Source: Cololabis saira
Lineage: Eukaryota; Chordata; Actinopteri; Beloniformes; Belonidae
Direction: 5' to 3'
Assembly (NCBI RefSeq): GCF_033807715.1
Contig: NC_084596.1
Location: 41,521,958 to 41,585,957, forward strand
DNA: 64,000 nucleotides
Under the pieces are notes generated by a model, which was not told the origin of the DNA, made no database searches, and saw only the letters and a list, made by a program, of their open reading frames with translations. The position numbers and the translations under genes are program-made. Shown piece by piece: positions 21,382 through 39,932 of the stretch (position 1 is the stretch's first letter; each line of letters starts with the position of its first letter).

Positions 21382-23673
21382 GGCATAATAAAGGCTGAAA
21401 AGTTTTGAAGATCTTTACAAGGATGGTATCTTTCGCAGCTTTACAGATCTCTCAGGTGAATTTAATCTCCCACCTTCTCATCTCTTTTGATACTTTCAAA
21501 TTAGACACTGCGCTAAAGCTTTGTTTCCAGTTTTTCCGTCCTCTCCGCCGACTCTACGAGGTGCTTTTAAACCATGATCCACTTCAAAAATCACTGATCT
21601 CTAAGGTTTACGATGACCTTCTGTCTTTCGATCTCTCTCCAGTTATTAAAGTTAGGGCTGTCTGGGAAGATGAACTGGATCTAAACTTGGAGGATGACTG
21701 GTGGGACACTGCTCTTAAAAAAATTTACACAAGTTCATCCTGCGCTCGCCTTACACTTATACAGTTTAAAGTACTGTTTAGAGTCCACTTTTCTAAAGCT
21801 CGACTCTCACAAATCTATCCCAGTGTCACTGACGAATGCGACAAATGTCATGCCTCGTCCTGCAATTTAACCCATATGTTTTACTCTTGCCCACTACTTT
21901 CTCGCTTTTGGTGGAATTATTTTGACACCATGTCAAAAATACTCTCGGTGAATATAAAAGTCTCCCCCCATGTTGCCATATTCGGGCTCCCAGAGGACCA
22001 TGGCCGGTTTACTTCAAACCAAATAGACATTTTGGCTTTTACTTCCTTACTGGCAAGACGCCACCTTCTTCTCCACTGGAAGACTAAGGCTCCTCTAGTA
22101 CCCAGTGGCTCAACGACACCATGTTTTTTCTGAAGCTGGAAAAGATTAGATATTCACTGAAGGGTAGTTGTAACAAATTTTATAATAAGTGGCTTCCCTT
22201 TCTTGCATTCTTCCACTCTCTCCAGTCCCTGCCTCCTGATTGACGGATCCCCCCCCCTCTCTTCTCTCATTCCTGTCTTTCTTCCTCCTTTTTATCTATT
22301 TATTTACTTTTCCTTTGTTTTTGGATTTATTTTTTTTTGCCTTGGGTTTTTTTTGTTTTCTTTTTTTTCTCCCCCTTTTTATTCATCTATTTTTTAATTT
22401 ATACTGTGTAGCTTTAATAATTAAATATTACTTAAAGGGGACCTATTATGAAAAACACATTTTTTCTTGTTTTAACATATATAAAGTGGTCTCCCCTCAC
22501 CCTGCCAGCACAGGGGAGACAAAATACCATGAATTTCTGCAAGCTCTCTGACCCCCGCCGGACAGAGTCCCCCAGTGTCACGTGGTTTTTTTTTGAGCCG
22601 TTTAGAATCTGCTCCCGTCGTTACGTAACGACGGGAGCAGATTTCCATAGGTTCAGCCTCCGCTGCTGAAACCACGCCCACAACCAGCTCTCTCCGCTGC
22701 TGGAGCGGTCCTTCCTTCAGCCAGTCGGACGCGGCGCCGCGGCGGAGCGGATCCGGGTTAAATCATCCAGGTTCCCGGGTGGTTTGGGAGCTGGGTCCTC
22801 GGGGGTCTGTCCCAGGCTGGACCAGCTTCACCCTCCGAGATTTTCAGGCAAATCTGTCGGTTTGATCACCGGTAACGGGCGATGCGCCGCGGATATGCTC
22901 CGGAGCCGATCTGTGCGCCCGCCGTGGGGTTGCAGCGCCCGTCGCGCAGCATCCGCCGGGCAGATCCGGCTGAAATTCCGCTGGTCGGTCCCCGGGAGTC
23001 CCTGCTACCAGTACAGGCCGGTTCCTGCGGTCCCGGCCGGTCGGAACCGGTCAGATTCCCCCGTTAAAGCCGCGGTGATGCGCGCTGCTCTAGCAGCGCT
23101 GCTCCCGGGCGCCCGGCGTGGCTCCAGGGCCAGCGTTCAGCATCCACCGGGTAGATCCGGCTGAAATAGTGCATAAATGTTATTTATATACAACTCATAT
23201 TTTATTTTTTTAACAATAAAGTTTCCATTTGTGAAAATTCAGTGTTGTGATAATTTACAGGCTCGGGCTGCTCTGGCGGAGCGAGGTTTATGCTCCTTCC
23301 CTGCTACACGTCATTCAGGGAGCCAATCAGCGCAGAGCCTCATTATCATACCCCCCCCTTCCCTAAAAATGAGGCGCAGAAAAAGAGGTTAGAAGCGGTA
23401 AAACTAGTGACAGGGCCCACAGGCTGGATTTATGATTTATGTAGAAAAAACAAGCTTTAGATTGTTTTTAAGACATTCAAGGCCTGTTTAAAATATACAT
23501 TAAATGCCATAATAGGTCACCTTTAATATAATTTAAATTTATTTGTCATTATTTTGTGTGGATTTTTTTGTTCTGTTCTTCAATCAAAAAAAAAACATCC
23601 TAGGAGGTATATCTTTTTTTTTTGTATTCCTGTTCTAATGTGCCTTACACCCTAATAAAAATATTAAAACAAA
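21382..23673 (+). mobile_element. 5'-truncated L1/Tx1 LINE split by a piggyBac-like element
   Basis: The ORF2 C-terminus starts near 21400 (LYKDGIF motif) and runs to about 22135, with an in-frame TGA and a frame change early on. ARLTLIQFKVLFR, CDKCHASSCNLTHMFYSC and LAFTSLLARR follow. The 3' UTR is interrupted at 22436-23522 and resumes to an A-rich end near 23673. Flanks AAAGAGGGTGCATTTT (21366-21381) and AAAGAAGGTGCATTTT (23674-23689) match at 15 of 16 bases, giving the original target duplication. Confidence 0.87.
22436..23522. mobile_element. PiggyBac-like non-autonomous element, copy 2
   Basis: The termini AGGGGACCTATTATG and CATAATAGGTCACCT are flanked by TTAA at 22432-22435 and 23523-23526. 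The interior has the same plan as copy 1, with a central palindrome (CTGCTCCCGTCGTTACGTAA and its mirror) and a CpG-rich block at 22720-23165. It lies inside the 3' UTR of the LINE at 21382-23673. Confidence 0.85.
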
Positions 23674-24061
23674 AAAGAAGGTGCATTTTCTCCTTCACAG
23701 CAGCTCCACATAACCAGCTATAATTCTGACCGATGGTGTGGATCTGTTTCAGTTTTTGATATTTCACTGATGAAATCAAAAGTGGACAAGATAATATGAA
23801 TGTAGCTGCTGTCGCTGTGACTGAATCCTCCAAACAAGTTCTTCATCTTTGATGCCCCGAGCGACTTTCCAAGACTCTTTGGAAATAAAAGATAAAAAAA
23901 AAATCTAAACCAGAAACTATTTCAAGCTATGAAAGTGTAAGTCTCTCTGACACAGAGAGAAACTAATAAAGTAGCAGAAAAATTATTATTATTATTGTCT
24001 TAGAAATTACTTTTTTGCATTAAAATGTTATAAAATATGATCTAATCACCATCGAACTCCA

Positions 24062-24173
24062 ACTTGGCTAACTGCAAGTTTTACACCACAAAGAAAAAAG
24101 GTAATAGGTAAAGGTTATGCAGTAAAGTCTATCTTACAGGATAGAATGCATAGCTCTCAGGATGTGACTTGGA
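24062..24173 (+). repeat. Local direct duplication, copy A
   Basis: Begins ACTTGGCTAACTGCAAGTTT and ends CTCTCAGGATGTGACTTGG. It is nearly identical to 25108-25216, one kilobase downstream and in the same orientation. Confidence 0.85.
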
Positions 24174-24751
24174 TACATGTAGTAAAACCCCCAGTTCTGA
24201 CATCAGAGTTCATATTTGATGTATCTCTTTTATACGTTTCTGCATTATTACAGTTAAATGCAATTGTCATTGTGTTAAGGTCCTGGCTGAATATGAATAA
24301 CTATGTTTATTATAACTTCAAAAAGGTTTGGAAATGAAATGTTCATTTTAAATGTATTTAAATTAATTTTCCACCAAAAAAATCAACAAAACCCCCCCAA
24401 GTAATTCAACAAGTTCAACAGACCCGGGGGCTGGTTGACACCAGTCTCGCACTCAGAAGGCACGCCGATTTTTTCCAGTGTCCAGCCGCGGTACTGCAAA
24501 AAAAAATCCCATGTGGCCCAGAAAGCTTTTTTTCCATAGACCGCAATAGTAAAAGAGAAGCCTCTAAAACTGTTCACAGGAACCTCCAGCTGTAATCACC
24601 GGCAATTACTAATCTTTGTATTCTATATTTTTAAGTCATGGACTTTATATCCGTCAAAAATGTTTTATAACGTCCAGAAAATTCAAAGAAAAATCTCTTT
24701 CTGGGCGTGACGTCACGGCTGACGTCACAGCCGTGTCCGTGCATTCCACGG

Positions 24752-24880
24752 ATGTATTATATTAATATATATTATGTAATTATATTATATTAATACATTA
24801 ATAATATATGTAATACTATACATGTAATAATATACATTAATTAATAAATTATATTAATACATATTATATTAATATTTGCG
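24752..24880. repeat. AT-only low-complexity tract
   Basis: A nearly pure TATTA/TAATA sequence of about 130 bases. Confidence 0.8.
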
Positions 24881-25107
24881 TCATTGCCCCGGGGCATGAT
24901 GGGAGGCCCCAGAGCATCATGGGAGGTGACTCAACTGCGCATGCTCTATGGGCCGCATAACGCGGAAGTAAACCCGGAAGTCAGGAACTTTTTCGGCGTA
25001 TGCGCTGAGTGAGCAAATTACATTGAAATGAATGGGCGGCCATTTTCCTATCCATCTCCTATCCAGTTATTTAATACATCCATGGTGTCAACACAAACAC
25101 TTTTTAT

Positions 25108-25216
25108 TTGGCTAACTGCAAGTTTTACACCACAAAGAAAAAAAGGTAAAAGGTCAAAGTTATGCAGTAAAGTCTATCTTACAGGATAGGATGCATAGCT
25201 CTCAGGATGTGACTTC
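25108..25216 (+). repeat. Local direct duplication, copy B
   Basis: Second copy of 24062-24173, with few substitutions and one extra A in the A-run. It then continues into sequence not shared with copy A. Confidence 0.85.
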
Positions 25217-25662
25217 AGCTTTGCATAACTTTCTTACTAGAGAGACAAACTGTGCTTAAGCTGATAAAACAAAAGGAAAGGAACAAACCTATTAAACATT
25301 GACAGTTGAAAGAAAGTAAATGAATGAACCCATAGACCAGCTGATCTAATGAAGGCTAAATGAAAAGTAATCCACATAACTCTTCTCACCACGGTTTACA
25401 TATCTCCTTCCCACTATGACTGATTGCAGCTGGATGTCATTTGATCTCTGAAGTTGCAGCATCAGTGCACAATAATCAGGTTTCATGGCAATATTATTTA
25501 TATTCTTTCAAGAACGGTGTTAAATAAATCACTGCACACATTCATGGAATGCATCAGAAAACTAACGTAATGAAATATATACAACATAACATGAATACAT
25601 TTAGAAAAACAAGGCCACAACTGCTCCGCTGGATGAAGCAGATCATGTCACTGAGACAGCAG

Positions 25663-25755
25663 TGTCACGGTTTGGTTTCAGTTCTTGTTTTATTTTGAAA
25701 CCCGTGTCCGTTCTGTCTTGACTTCCCTTGTTCCCATCTGCCCTGATTGGATATG
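25663..25755 (+). mobile_element. LTR fragment related to the 29349-32237 element
   Basis: TGTCACGGTTTGGTTTCAG, then TTCCCTTGTTCCCATCTGCC, resembles the first third of the LTR at 29349 (CCCATCTGCCCTGATTG shared). No internal region is present. Confidence 0.5.
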
Positions 25756-26213
25756 GATACTTACTAGTTTGACCCACGGCCGTGCTATGCAGATCAATAG
25801 AGTCCCACCCAGGACTGTTAACAGTTAAAAGCTTTAACCCACAATGGCCGATTCGGTGAGTGCAAACATTTTATTTATTTTTTTCACATTTAATATGTTT
25901 TTATAATTTACTTTGTTCATATCAAAAAATGTATAACAAACCTTCTGCAATGTAAGCAGTGTTGGGTGTAACGCGTTACAAAGTAACGCGTTACTGTAAC
26001 GAGATTACATTCACCAGTAACGCAGTAATGTAACGCGTTACAGTTGTAATTTGGGTAATCCCGTTATAGTTACTCTAAGACAAAAAAATACTTTAGTTAC
26101 TTTAGTTACTTTAAGCTTTTCAGCTACATGTAGAACGGGAGAACAGAAAAGAAAATCAAACATGCCTTTCATGCGTCTTCACGCGTTGCGCAACACTTTA
26201 TAATTTATAACGA

Positions 26214-26310
26214 TTTAAGGCTGATTTATGGATCCGCGTTAAATCAACGCAGAGCCTACGCCGTAAGTTCTGCGTTGGTGTAACGCAGAACCATAAATCA
26301 GCCTTTAACG
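26214..26310. repeat. Palindromic MITE family, copy 2
   Basis: A nearly perfect inverted repeat: GGCTGATTTATGGATCCGCG at the left and CGCAGAACCATAAATCAGCC at the right. TTTAA lies on both sides. The cleanest copy in the window together with 32598-32700. Confidence 0.8.
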
Positions 26311-26424
26311 TGATTTTACGGGATTTGATGGGATTTGACGTGATCTTACGGGATTTTACGGGACTTCTGGTGGTGATCTGGGCACTGCAGCAGAGATGTT
26401 CTATGAACGTTATTATTATGGTTT

Positions 26425-26642
26425 ACATTTTAAGATTAAGATTCCCAGAATATTCTAATTTTTTTAGATAGGATATTTGAGTTTTCTTAAGCTGTAAACC
26501 ATGATCAGCAATATTAAAATAATAAAAGGCTTGCAATATTTCAGTTGATTTGTAATGAATCCAGAATGTATGACATTTTTGTTTTTGTAATTGCATTACA
26601 GAAAATCACAATATTCTAATTTTCTGAGACAGTCCTGTATAT
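26425..26642. mobile_element. Tc1-like palindromic MITE, second arm
   Basis: Ends in TTTTCTGAGACAGTCCTGTA, the inverse of the terminus at 4545. The AT-rich arm matches that copy. It lies inside the hAT-type element. Confidence 0.65.
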
Positions 26643-26839
26643 GTTGTTCATTGGCAATCGAGTTATGGTGCAGCTCAGGTGATATTGCGGAGTAATCCAA
26701 AAGTAATGTAACTAGTAATGTTACCAGTTACTTTCAGCAACCAGTAACTAAGTAGTGTAAGGGATTACTTTTTTAAAAAGTAATTAGTAATATGTAATAG
26801 ATTACTTTTTTGAGTAACTACCCCAACACTGAATGTAGG

Positions 26840-27361
26840 TAAATAATCTGGTGCATTGGGGCAGCTGTGTGGTTGTACTCAAGGCAGCAGGTCACAGAAA
26901 GCCGTGAGACGACACATTCTGACGTGAAAACGTTTTTTCACAAAGAGACTTGTTTATTGTGTCACTGTCGCAAAAGTATCGCCGTCTTCTTAGTGTCTTC
27001 AGCCTGCTCCACTGTTGTCCTTAATATTTATTATCAGAGATGTCCGTGTCTGAGTCAATTGGTTTTGAGTATCACCCACTAATGAGATCCAATCAGATAC
27101 TTGGAATTAAATGAAATCAAAATGAAGAAAAAGTGACCATATTCAGCAGATCCTGATCATTCAAAAGTCATGTGATCAGATCGGGACATTGCTAGTATTT
27201 ACATGATGTATCTAAATATATTTTTTAATTATCGAGTAAGGGACATATATACACTAAAATTGCATTTTAGTGAAATTCCCGTTTGTGGAAATAGGTTTGT
27301 GACACTGCCTTCCACAAAATATGCCTTAAAGATTATTTTGTTTAAATAAATATATCTACAG
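26840..27361. other. No recognisable feature
   Basis: AT-rich spacer. A 71-codon plus ORF at 26867-27082 has no family support. Confidence 0.4.
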
Positions 27362-27364
27362 TAA

Positions 27365-27946
27365 GGCCACATTTCCACATACCCGGGTATTTACAAAAAC
27401 GGATATTTCCCCATCTACGTTTTGAAAAATACCATAATTTCCAGGAACCTGCATAAATATCTGTTAAGGTGCTATGAGCAGCCAAACCTACAGGGGGTAG
27501 TGTAACGAGAAGATAAAGTCATGCTAGCCAATCAGAATCCTGGAAAAAACATCAACAAATGACACGAGGAACTTCCAGTTACTTCCAAGATGAACGAGAG
27601 TCTTTCGTTTGGAGTGACAGAGAAGTGGAGTTACTTTTAAGTGTGACTTTAGAATATAAAACAGGTAAAATACAAGAAAATATTGACGGTGGCCAAACTA
27701 ATTGTAAACACAGGTCACACACATGATGCTGGTGACGTTTCTGTTGCATAATGTGACGTTCTGAAGCCTAAATGTCCATTTCTCTCCGTTTACAAGCAAA
27801 CGTGAAAACTGAGTTTTTGCAAATCTCCACTTTGGCCGGAGTTTTCAGAAATGATCGTTTTTGGTGACTTTGAGCTTCGTTTTCGTGTAAACGAACGGCC
27901 AAAACGCATGAAAACACCACAGTTTTTGCTATGTGGAAACGGGGCC
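27365..27946. mobile_element. Harbinger-type MITE (TAA target)
   Basis: The termini GGCCACATTTCCACATA and TATGTGGAAACGGGGCC are inverted repeats. The 3-bp duplications TAA lie at 27362-27364 and 27947-27949, as in PIF/Harbinger. No transposase is present. Internal text shows a second inverted pair (TTTACAAAAACGG and CCGTTTACAAGC). Confidence 0.78.
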
Positions 27947-27950
27947 TAAA

Positions 27951-28415
27951 ACTTGAGTTATGGTCAAAACGACGCTGTGCCTACGGCGTGTGGTACGCAT
28001 CGACGCGCACCACACACCGTCACTGACGCCGTCACTGACTCCCGAAAATTGTAACTACGCGTCGAGGCGACTCAGACCAAGCACAGACGAGAGGGCTGTG
28101 ATTGGTTCGCTTGGTAGCAACGCATTTCCGGTTACCGGTTTGAAGCAGTCGTGAACTTTCAGCGCTCTTTTCTTCGTGTATGTGGGATTTTTTTTGTTTT
28201 GTTTTTTTGCACAATAGTTGTCCTTATCTATTTGATTCACTGTGACCAGAAAAAGTCGGATAAACCATTCAGGAAAAGATCGCTAACTAGCGGTCACGGG
28301 GGGTACTGCACCGCGGAGAAATGGAGTGACGGAGAAGTCCGAAGGGTTCACGACGGCGTCACGGTGACGGCGTGTGCTCTGCGTTGGTTTGACGCAGAAC
28401 CATAATTCAGGCTTA
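27951..28415. repeat. Palindromic MITE family, long copy 3
   Basis: The left part reads CTGTGCCTACGGCGTGTGGTA and the right part GCGTTGGTTTGACGCAGAACC, then ATAATTCAGGC. These are family ends separated by about 300 bases of extra sequence (near 28060-28350), including ACGGCGTCACGGTGACGGCG, itself palindromic. Confidence 0.6.
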
Positions 28416-28575
28416 AGTCAGTAAGAATCTTGTTGGAGTTTGGTTATTTTCTTTTAATTTCATCCATTACAAGTGACTATTCCTCTCAACCAAGAAGACT
28501 CCTTTCCACAAAGCTCCAGATTCTTGACCGGTGCTCCGTCACTTCTATTCTTGAACAAGAAGTTTGGTTAGTGGA

Positions 28576-35961
<7,386 letters not shown>

Positions 35962-36007
35962 GTCGGGCAGAAAACAGAAGGAGAGAACTTCTGCTGGGCT
36001 GGAATAA

Positions 36008-36084
36008 AGTGAGGAGGAGGAGGAGGAGGAGGAGGAGGAGGAGGAGGAGGAGGAGGAGGAGGAGGAGGAGGAGGAGGAGGAGGA
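36008..36084. repeat. (GAG)n trinucleotide repeat
   Basis: About 24 copies of GAG/AGG, beginning 47 bases upstream of the shisal2a start codon on the opposite side, so it would be CTC-rich in the 5' UTR or promoter of that gene. Confidence 0.93.
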
Positions 36085-36170
36085 GAGGTCCCCGTGATGC
36101 CAGTCCCTCTGTTGACCAAAAGAGGAGTGTGTTTCTCATGAGAATGAAATGAGAATACCACTGAAAAGTT

Positions 36171-36342
36171 TTAGGGCCATGCAGCAGAAAAAATATTTGA
36201 GAGGGGAATATTTTTTTTATTGTGCAGTTCGAGAAAAAAGTCAAAATGTGATTAATGTTGAAATACAATTTCAAGAATAAAATCGAAATTTCGCGAATAA
36301 AGTTGAAATTTCACCCTTTTTCTCAACATTTCAACTTCCATC
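36171..36342. mobile_element. Foldback element, left half
   Basis: TTAGGGCCATGCAGCAGAAA, then GAGAAAAAAGTC and AATAAAGTTGAAAT units as at 9079-9723. It stops where LINE sequence begins. Confidence 0.65.
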
Positions 36343-36483
36343 CATCCATTTTCCGCCGCTTATCCGGAACCTGGTCGCGGGGACAGCAGTTTCAGCAGAG
36401 ATGCCCTGACTTCCTTCACCCCAGCACTTCCTCCAGCTCTTCCGAGGGGAGTCAGAGGCGTTCCCAGGCCAGCCAAGAGACAT
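36343..36483 (-). mobile_element. 3' end of a LINE with CCAT tail
   Basis: Antisense: CCATCCATCCATTTTCCGCC, CGCTTATCCGGAACCTGGTC, then GAGGCGTTCCCAGGCCAGCC. The minus-strand reading is the C-terminal GWLGTPLTPLG-like tail of a fish LINE. Confidence 0.55.
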
Positions 36484-36553
36484 AGGGCCAGTAATACACC
36501 CCCCTCGCCCTACTTTTTAGCCCTACCCCTATATTTTGCCTGTTCCCTTGAGG

Positions 36554-36561
36554 GTAGTGGT
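36554..36561 (+). repeat. hAT target duplication, left
   Basis: GTAGTGGT, identical to 49181-49188, 12.6 kb away. Confidence 0.9.
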
Positions 36562-38283
36562 CAGGGGCGGCGGGTAATGAAGGCTAGGGAAGGCTATGCA
36601 TCCCCAAATACAATGCCAGGTATTTTGCAAAAATGATATAATATGTGCGCAACATTAATAAAAAGCTGCAATATTGATTGTGTGTTGTTGCTTCAACTCC
36701 CCTAGTGACAATGCGGTGATAATTCAGCAAGGCTTTGGTTAAAAAAAATGAGAAGTAGCCAGTCACACCCCCTGGTCTGCGGACCGCTCAGGTGATCAGA
36801 ACCGCAATGCATTATGTTGTCGTAAACATCCGCATTTTTGCCCGCCAATTACAAATGCACAGCCAGCAGCGCTCCTTTCAAAACACAACACAAAGCTCCA
36901 AGTCAAGACCAAGATGGATATACGTTCAGCGACCCCCCCAGTGTCTAACACCGGCTCACCTGATGGTGCAGCCGGCCATATGAGCAGCGATGACCCGGGA
37001 GGAGGAGGAGACTGCACTGCCGGTAATCCTGCTGCACCGAGTGATTTAGGGGGAAAAGACAGTGGCCCCTCTCAGCCAATCCTGCCAGAATATCCCAAAA
37101 CAATTTTTGGGAAACAAAACCGTTCCTTTAACTCAGAAGTATTTAAAAAGTACAGCTTTGTAGAATACAGCAAAGACGCAGACGCTGTGTTCTGTTTCCC
37201 ATGCAGGCATTTTCAGTGCAACAGAGGCTATAAGGATCTGGCTTTCGTGAGAAATGGTGTAAGGGATTGGAGAAATGTTTTGAGCAAGTTACAGAAACAC
37301 ACTGACTGTGCTTCCCATCAGCAGTGTATGGAACATGGGCAGTCTTATTTGACATCTAAAAACACTGGTTCTGTGCCTGCACAGCTGAGTAACTCTCACA
37401 GGGAAACTGTTAAAAACAACAGGGAATACGCCACCACAGTTGTGGAGATGCTGCTTTATTTTGGCAAACAAGGTCTTGCTCTACAAGGGCATGATGAGAG
37501 CCAGACCTCATCAAACCGTAGAAACTTTTTAGAGCTGTGCAAATTTTATGAAAAGCATGATGAGGCGTTCAGGGCTAGGCTGAATAGCTACTTCAATCTT
37601 ACTAGCCACGACACTCAAAACGAGCTGTTGGAAATAGCATCTAAAAGTGTGAAATGCCAAATCATTCGCAGTGTTGAGGGAAATAGATTTTACACCGTTC
37701 TTGTGGATGAAGCACATTCCTTTAAACAGGAGCAAATGACTGTGTGTGAGATTTGCTGATGATGGACTGGAAATAAAAGAGCGATTTCTAGGATTTGTGA
37801 ATTGCTCTGAAGAACAAGATGCAAATGCAATTTATGGTCATATTAAGCACTTTCTGGAGGAGTGTGGACTGTACAGCTTACCCATTGTTGCTCAGGGTTA
37901 TGATGGGGCGGCGGTCATGTCGGGCCATGTTAACGGTGTACAGACAAAACTGCGCCAGGATCACCCATCTGCCATCTACATCCACTGCATGGCTCACAAA
38001 TTAAACTTAGTTTTGGTAGATGCGTGCAAAGTCAATCGCACTGCGAAAGGATTTTTTGACACCCTCGAGAGTCTGTACACCTTCTTCGCACAGCCAGGAA
38101 CACATCTCGCATATCAGCAGGCCCAGAAAGATCTTGGTGTTAAAGCAGATCTAACAGCGCTGAGCGACACAAGATGGGCTTGCAGATGGAAAAACGTGTC
38201 AGCTGTAAAAGATGGAATGAAAGCCCTGACCTCCACTTTGTCTGAGTTGTCTGTACCACCTTATCGACGGCACACCCAAGCAT

Positions 38284-38286
38284 CTG
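38284..38286 (+). repeat. Harbinger target duplication, left
   Basis: CTG, repeated at 47948-47950. Joining the hAT sequence across it gives CTGGTCT, the core of a target preference reported for a zebrafish Harbinger. Confidence 0.8.
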
Positions 38287-38594
38287 GGGCCTCATTTAAA
38301 ATGGACTGCGTAGGAGTCATACTAAAATTGCACGTACACCCAAAAGCCGAAAATGCCGGGCGCAAAAAAAAATCCGGATCAATAACACCATGTGCACGTA
38401 ATCTTGCACGCAATGTTCGCTTCATGAATCACAGTCCAGCTGGAAGGTTGCGCAGCTGAATCCGCCTCAGATCCCGCCCTCTACACGCCCACTTTTTTAC
38501 CATAAATGCATATGGATGAGCCTACTGAGCATGCGCAGTGGCTTCCTGCAGCCTGTTTGGCGTCAGAATTAATGACAGGGTGTCCAGCCACCGT

Positions 38595-38762
38595 GACACT
38601 GACTTTCACGGAGACTTAGATCTAGATGTTGTAGATGATGTGGAGGACAGGAAAACCACATTATTTGGTGGTCACAGTAAAAGTTAGAATAAGTATATAA
38701 ATAGTATACAATAAAATAAAGCGAGTGAGTGGCAGCACGCCGTTGCTGCCCGTTAGTGCCAC
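38595..38762 (+). pseudogene. Second, decayed copy of the Harbinger MYB-like 5' end
   Basis: GATGTGGAGGACAGGAAAAC, then ATTATTTGGTGGTCACAGTA and AGCGAGTGAGTGGCAGCACG, parallel 39215-39330 of the MYB-like gene. Indels destroy the frame. It is either an internal duplication or a recombinant of two Harbinger copies. Confidence 0.75.
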
Positions 38763-38954
38763 GACGCAATTACCACTGGGGACAGGGGGGACATGTCCCC
38801 CCCCACTTTTCAAAATCATGTATTTGTCACCCCCAATTTACAGTTTAAAAACTGTAGGCTCAGCCTGTGATTGCAAATCCTCAAGACTGTCTGTGCGAAA
38901 GCGATGCGAAGACGGGACGGGAGCCGCTCCCCCTCCTCCCCTCAGAGCTGCTCA

Positions 38955-39045
38955 GGGCTGATTTATGGTTCCACGTCACACCAACGCAGAGCCTACGGTG
39001 TAGGGTAGGCGGCGACGCGCACCATACGCCGTAGGCTCTACGTAT
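38955..39045. repeat. Palindromic MITE family, copy 5
   Basis: GGCTGATTTATGGTTCCACG, CAACGCAGAGCCTACGGTGT, then TACGCCGTAGGCTCTACGTA. The right terminus is lost in a C-run. Confidence 0.7.
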
Positions 39046-39157
39046 ACAGTAACGCCCCCCCCCCCATTTTCCACCAAGAATGGTAAATGCAAAGCACCTG
39101 TGTCGACTAAATTTGCATATAAATCATCCGAATAACGGCGTTTTACACTCATAAACC

Positions 39158-39932
39158 ATGGCGGGGAAGAGCAGAAAGCGGAATTTTGTGGAGACTGAGA
39201 TCGAGGTGCTCGTAGATGAGGTGGAGGCCAGGAAAACTACATTATTTGGTGGTTACAGTAACGGTATCACAAATAAAAGGAAAGCAAGTGAGTGGCAACA
39301 CGTCGCTGCCGCAGTAAACGCCGTGAATGCCACTGAAAGATCAGTGGCAGAACTAAAAAAGAAGTGGTCTGACTTGAAGGTGGAGGCCAAGAGGAGAGTG
39401 GCCCGGCACCGTCAGAGAGTGTCTGCGACAGGTGGAGGCCAGGGCACACCCGAGCCGACACCGCTGGACACCAGAATAGCCTTCATAATTGGAACAGCCA
39501 GCGTGTGTGGTATAGTGTCGGAGAAGGACGGAGACGCCGACTTGGCGGAGACCACAGAGGACAGCGGTAAGTACAGTTTTATCAGTTTATTAAAATAACT
39601 TATAACAAGTTAAGGCACATTGAACTTTCTGTTCTGTCCTCAGTCATCCTCCACTTGGAAGCGTCGGACGACGAGGAGGTTCCGGGCACGTCGTTGTCTG
39701 GCACCGCGGCTGCAGGCTTAGCTGTCCCCAGCACCAGCACCAGCAGCAGAGCGCATGGCGTTCCTGCCAGTGGCCGCGTCCTGACTGACACTGTGCTGCA
39801 AACACAGAGGGACATGCTCAGCGCTGTTAACGATGTGAAAAATTAGCTGCCGACCAAATTCGTGTGGTGATGACCACCATGTGTGACATAATGTCCGACA
39901 TTGCCGGTTCAATAAAAAAACATGTGCAATAA
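39158..39932 (+). pseudogene. Harbinger MYB/SANT-like DNA-binding protein, two exons
   Basis: Exon 1 is 39158-39566 (ATG in ACCATGG) and exon 2 starts at 39644 after CCTCAG. The donor GTAAGT and phase 1 fit. The N-terminus is a trihelix/SANT-like domain (RNFVETEIEVLVDEVEA, GITNKRKASEWQHVAAAVN, ERSVAELKKKWSDLKVEAKR), as in the accessory protein that Harbinger transposons encode for DNA binding and nuclear import of the transposase. In exon 2 a five-A run at 39838-39842 brings a TAG at 39844. In the next frame the expected tail (QIRVVMTTMCDIMSDI) continues to a stop at 39932, so one A seems to be missing. Tail to tail with the transposase, about 70 bp apart. Confidence 0.85.

Larger units (their letters stand above)
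23690..25662. other. No gene; local duplication and AT-rich tract
   Basis: The stretch holds two copies of a 110-bp duplication (24062-24173 and 25108-25216) and an AT-only tract at 24752-24880. Between them is a CpG-bearing segment with two TGACGTCA sites (24710-24735) that resembles a MITE interior, but I could not fix its ends. Confidence 0.45.
25957..26831. mobile_element. hAT-type element (CAGTGTTGGGTGTAACGCG ends) with two nested repeats
   Basis: The termini CAGTGTTGGG and CCCCAACACTG are flanked by AATGTAAG (25949-25956) and AATGTAGG (26832-26839), 7 of 8 identical. The GTAACGCGTTAC motif is repeated near the left end. Inside lie a palindromic MITE (26214-26310) and an arm of the Tc1-like palindrome (26425-26642). 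Confidence 0.85.

Noticed and set aside
25843..25860. Possible first coding exon ATGGCCGATTCG followed by GTGAGT
   Set aside because: Four codons and a donor motif are too little; no second exon or family match could be found.
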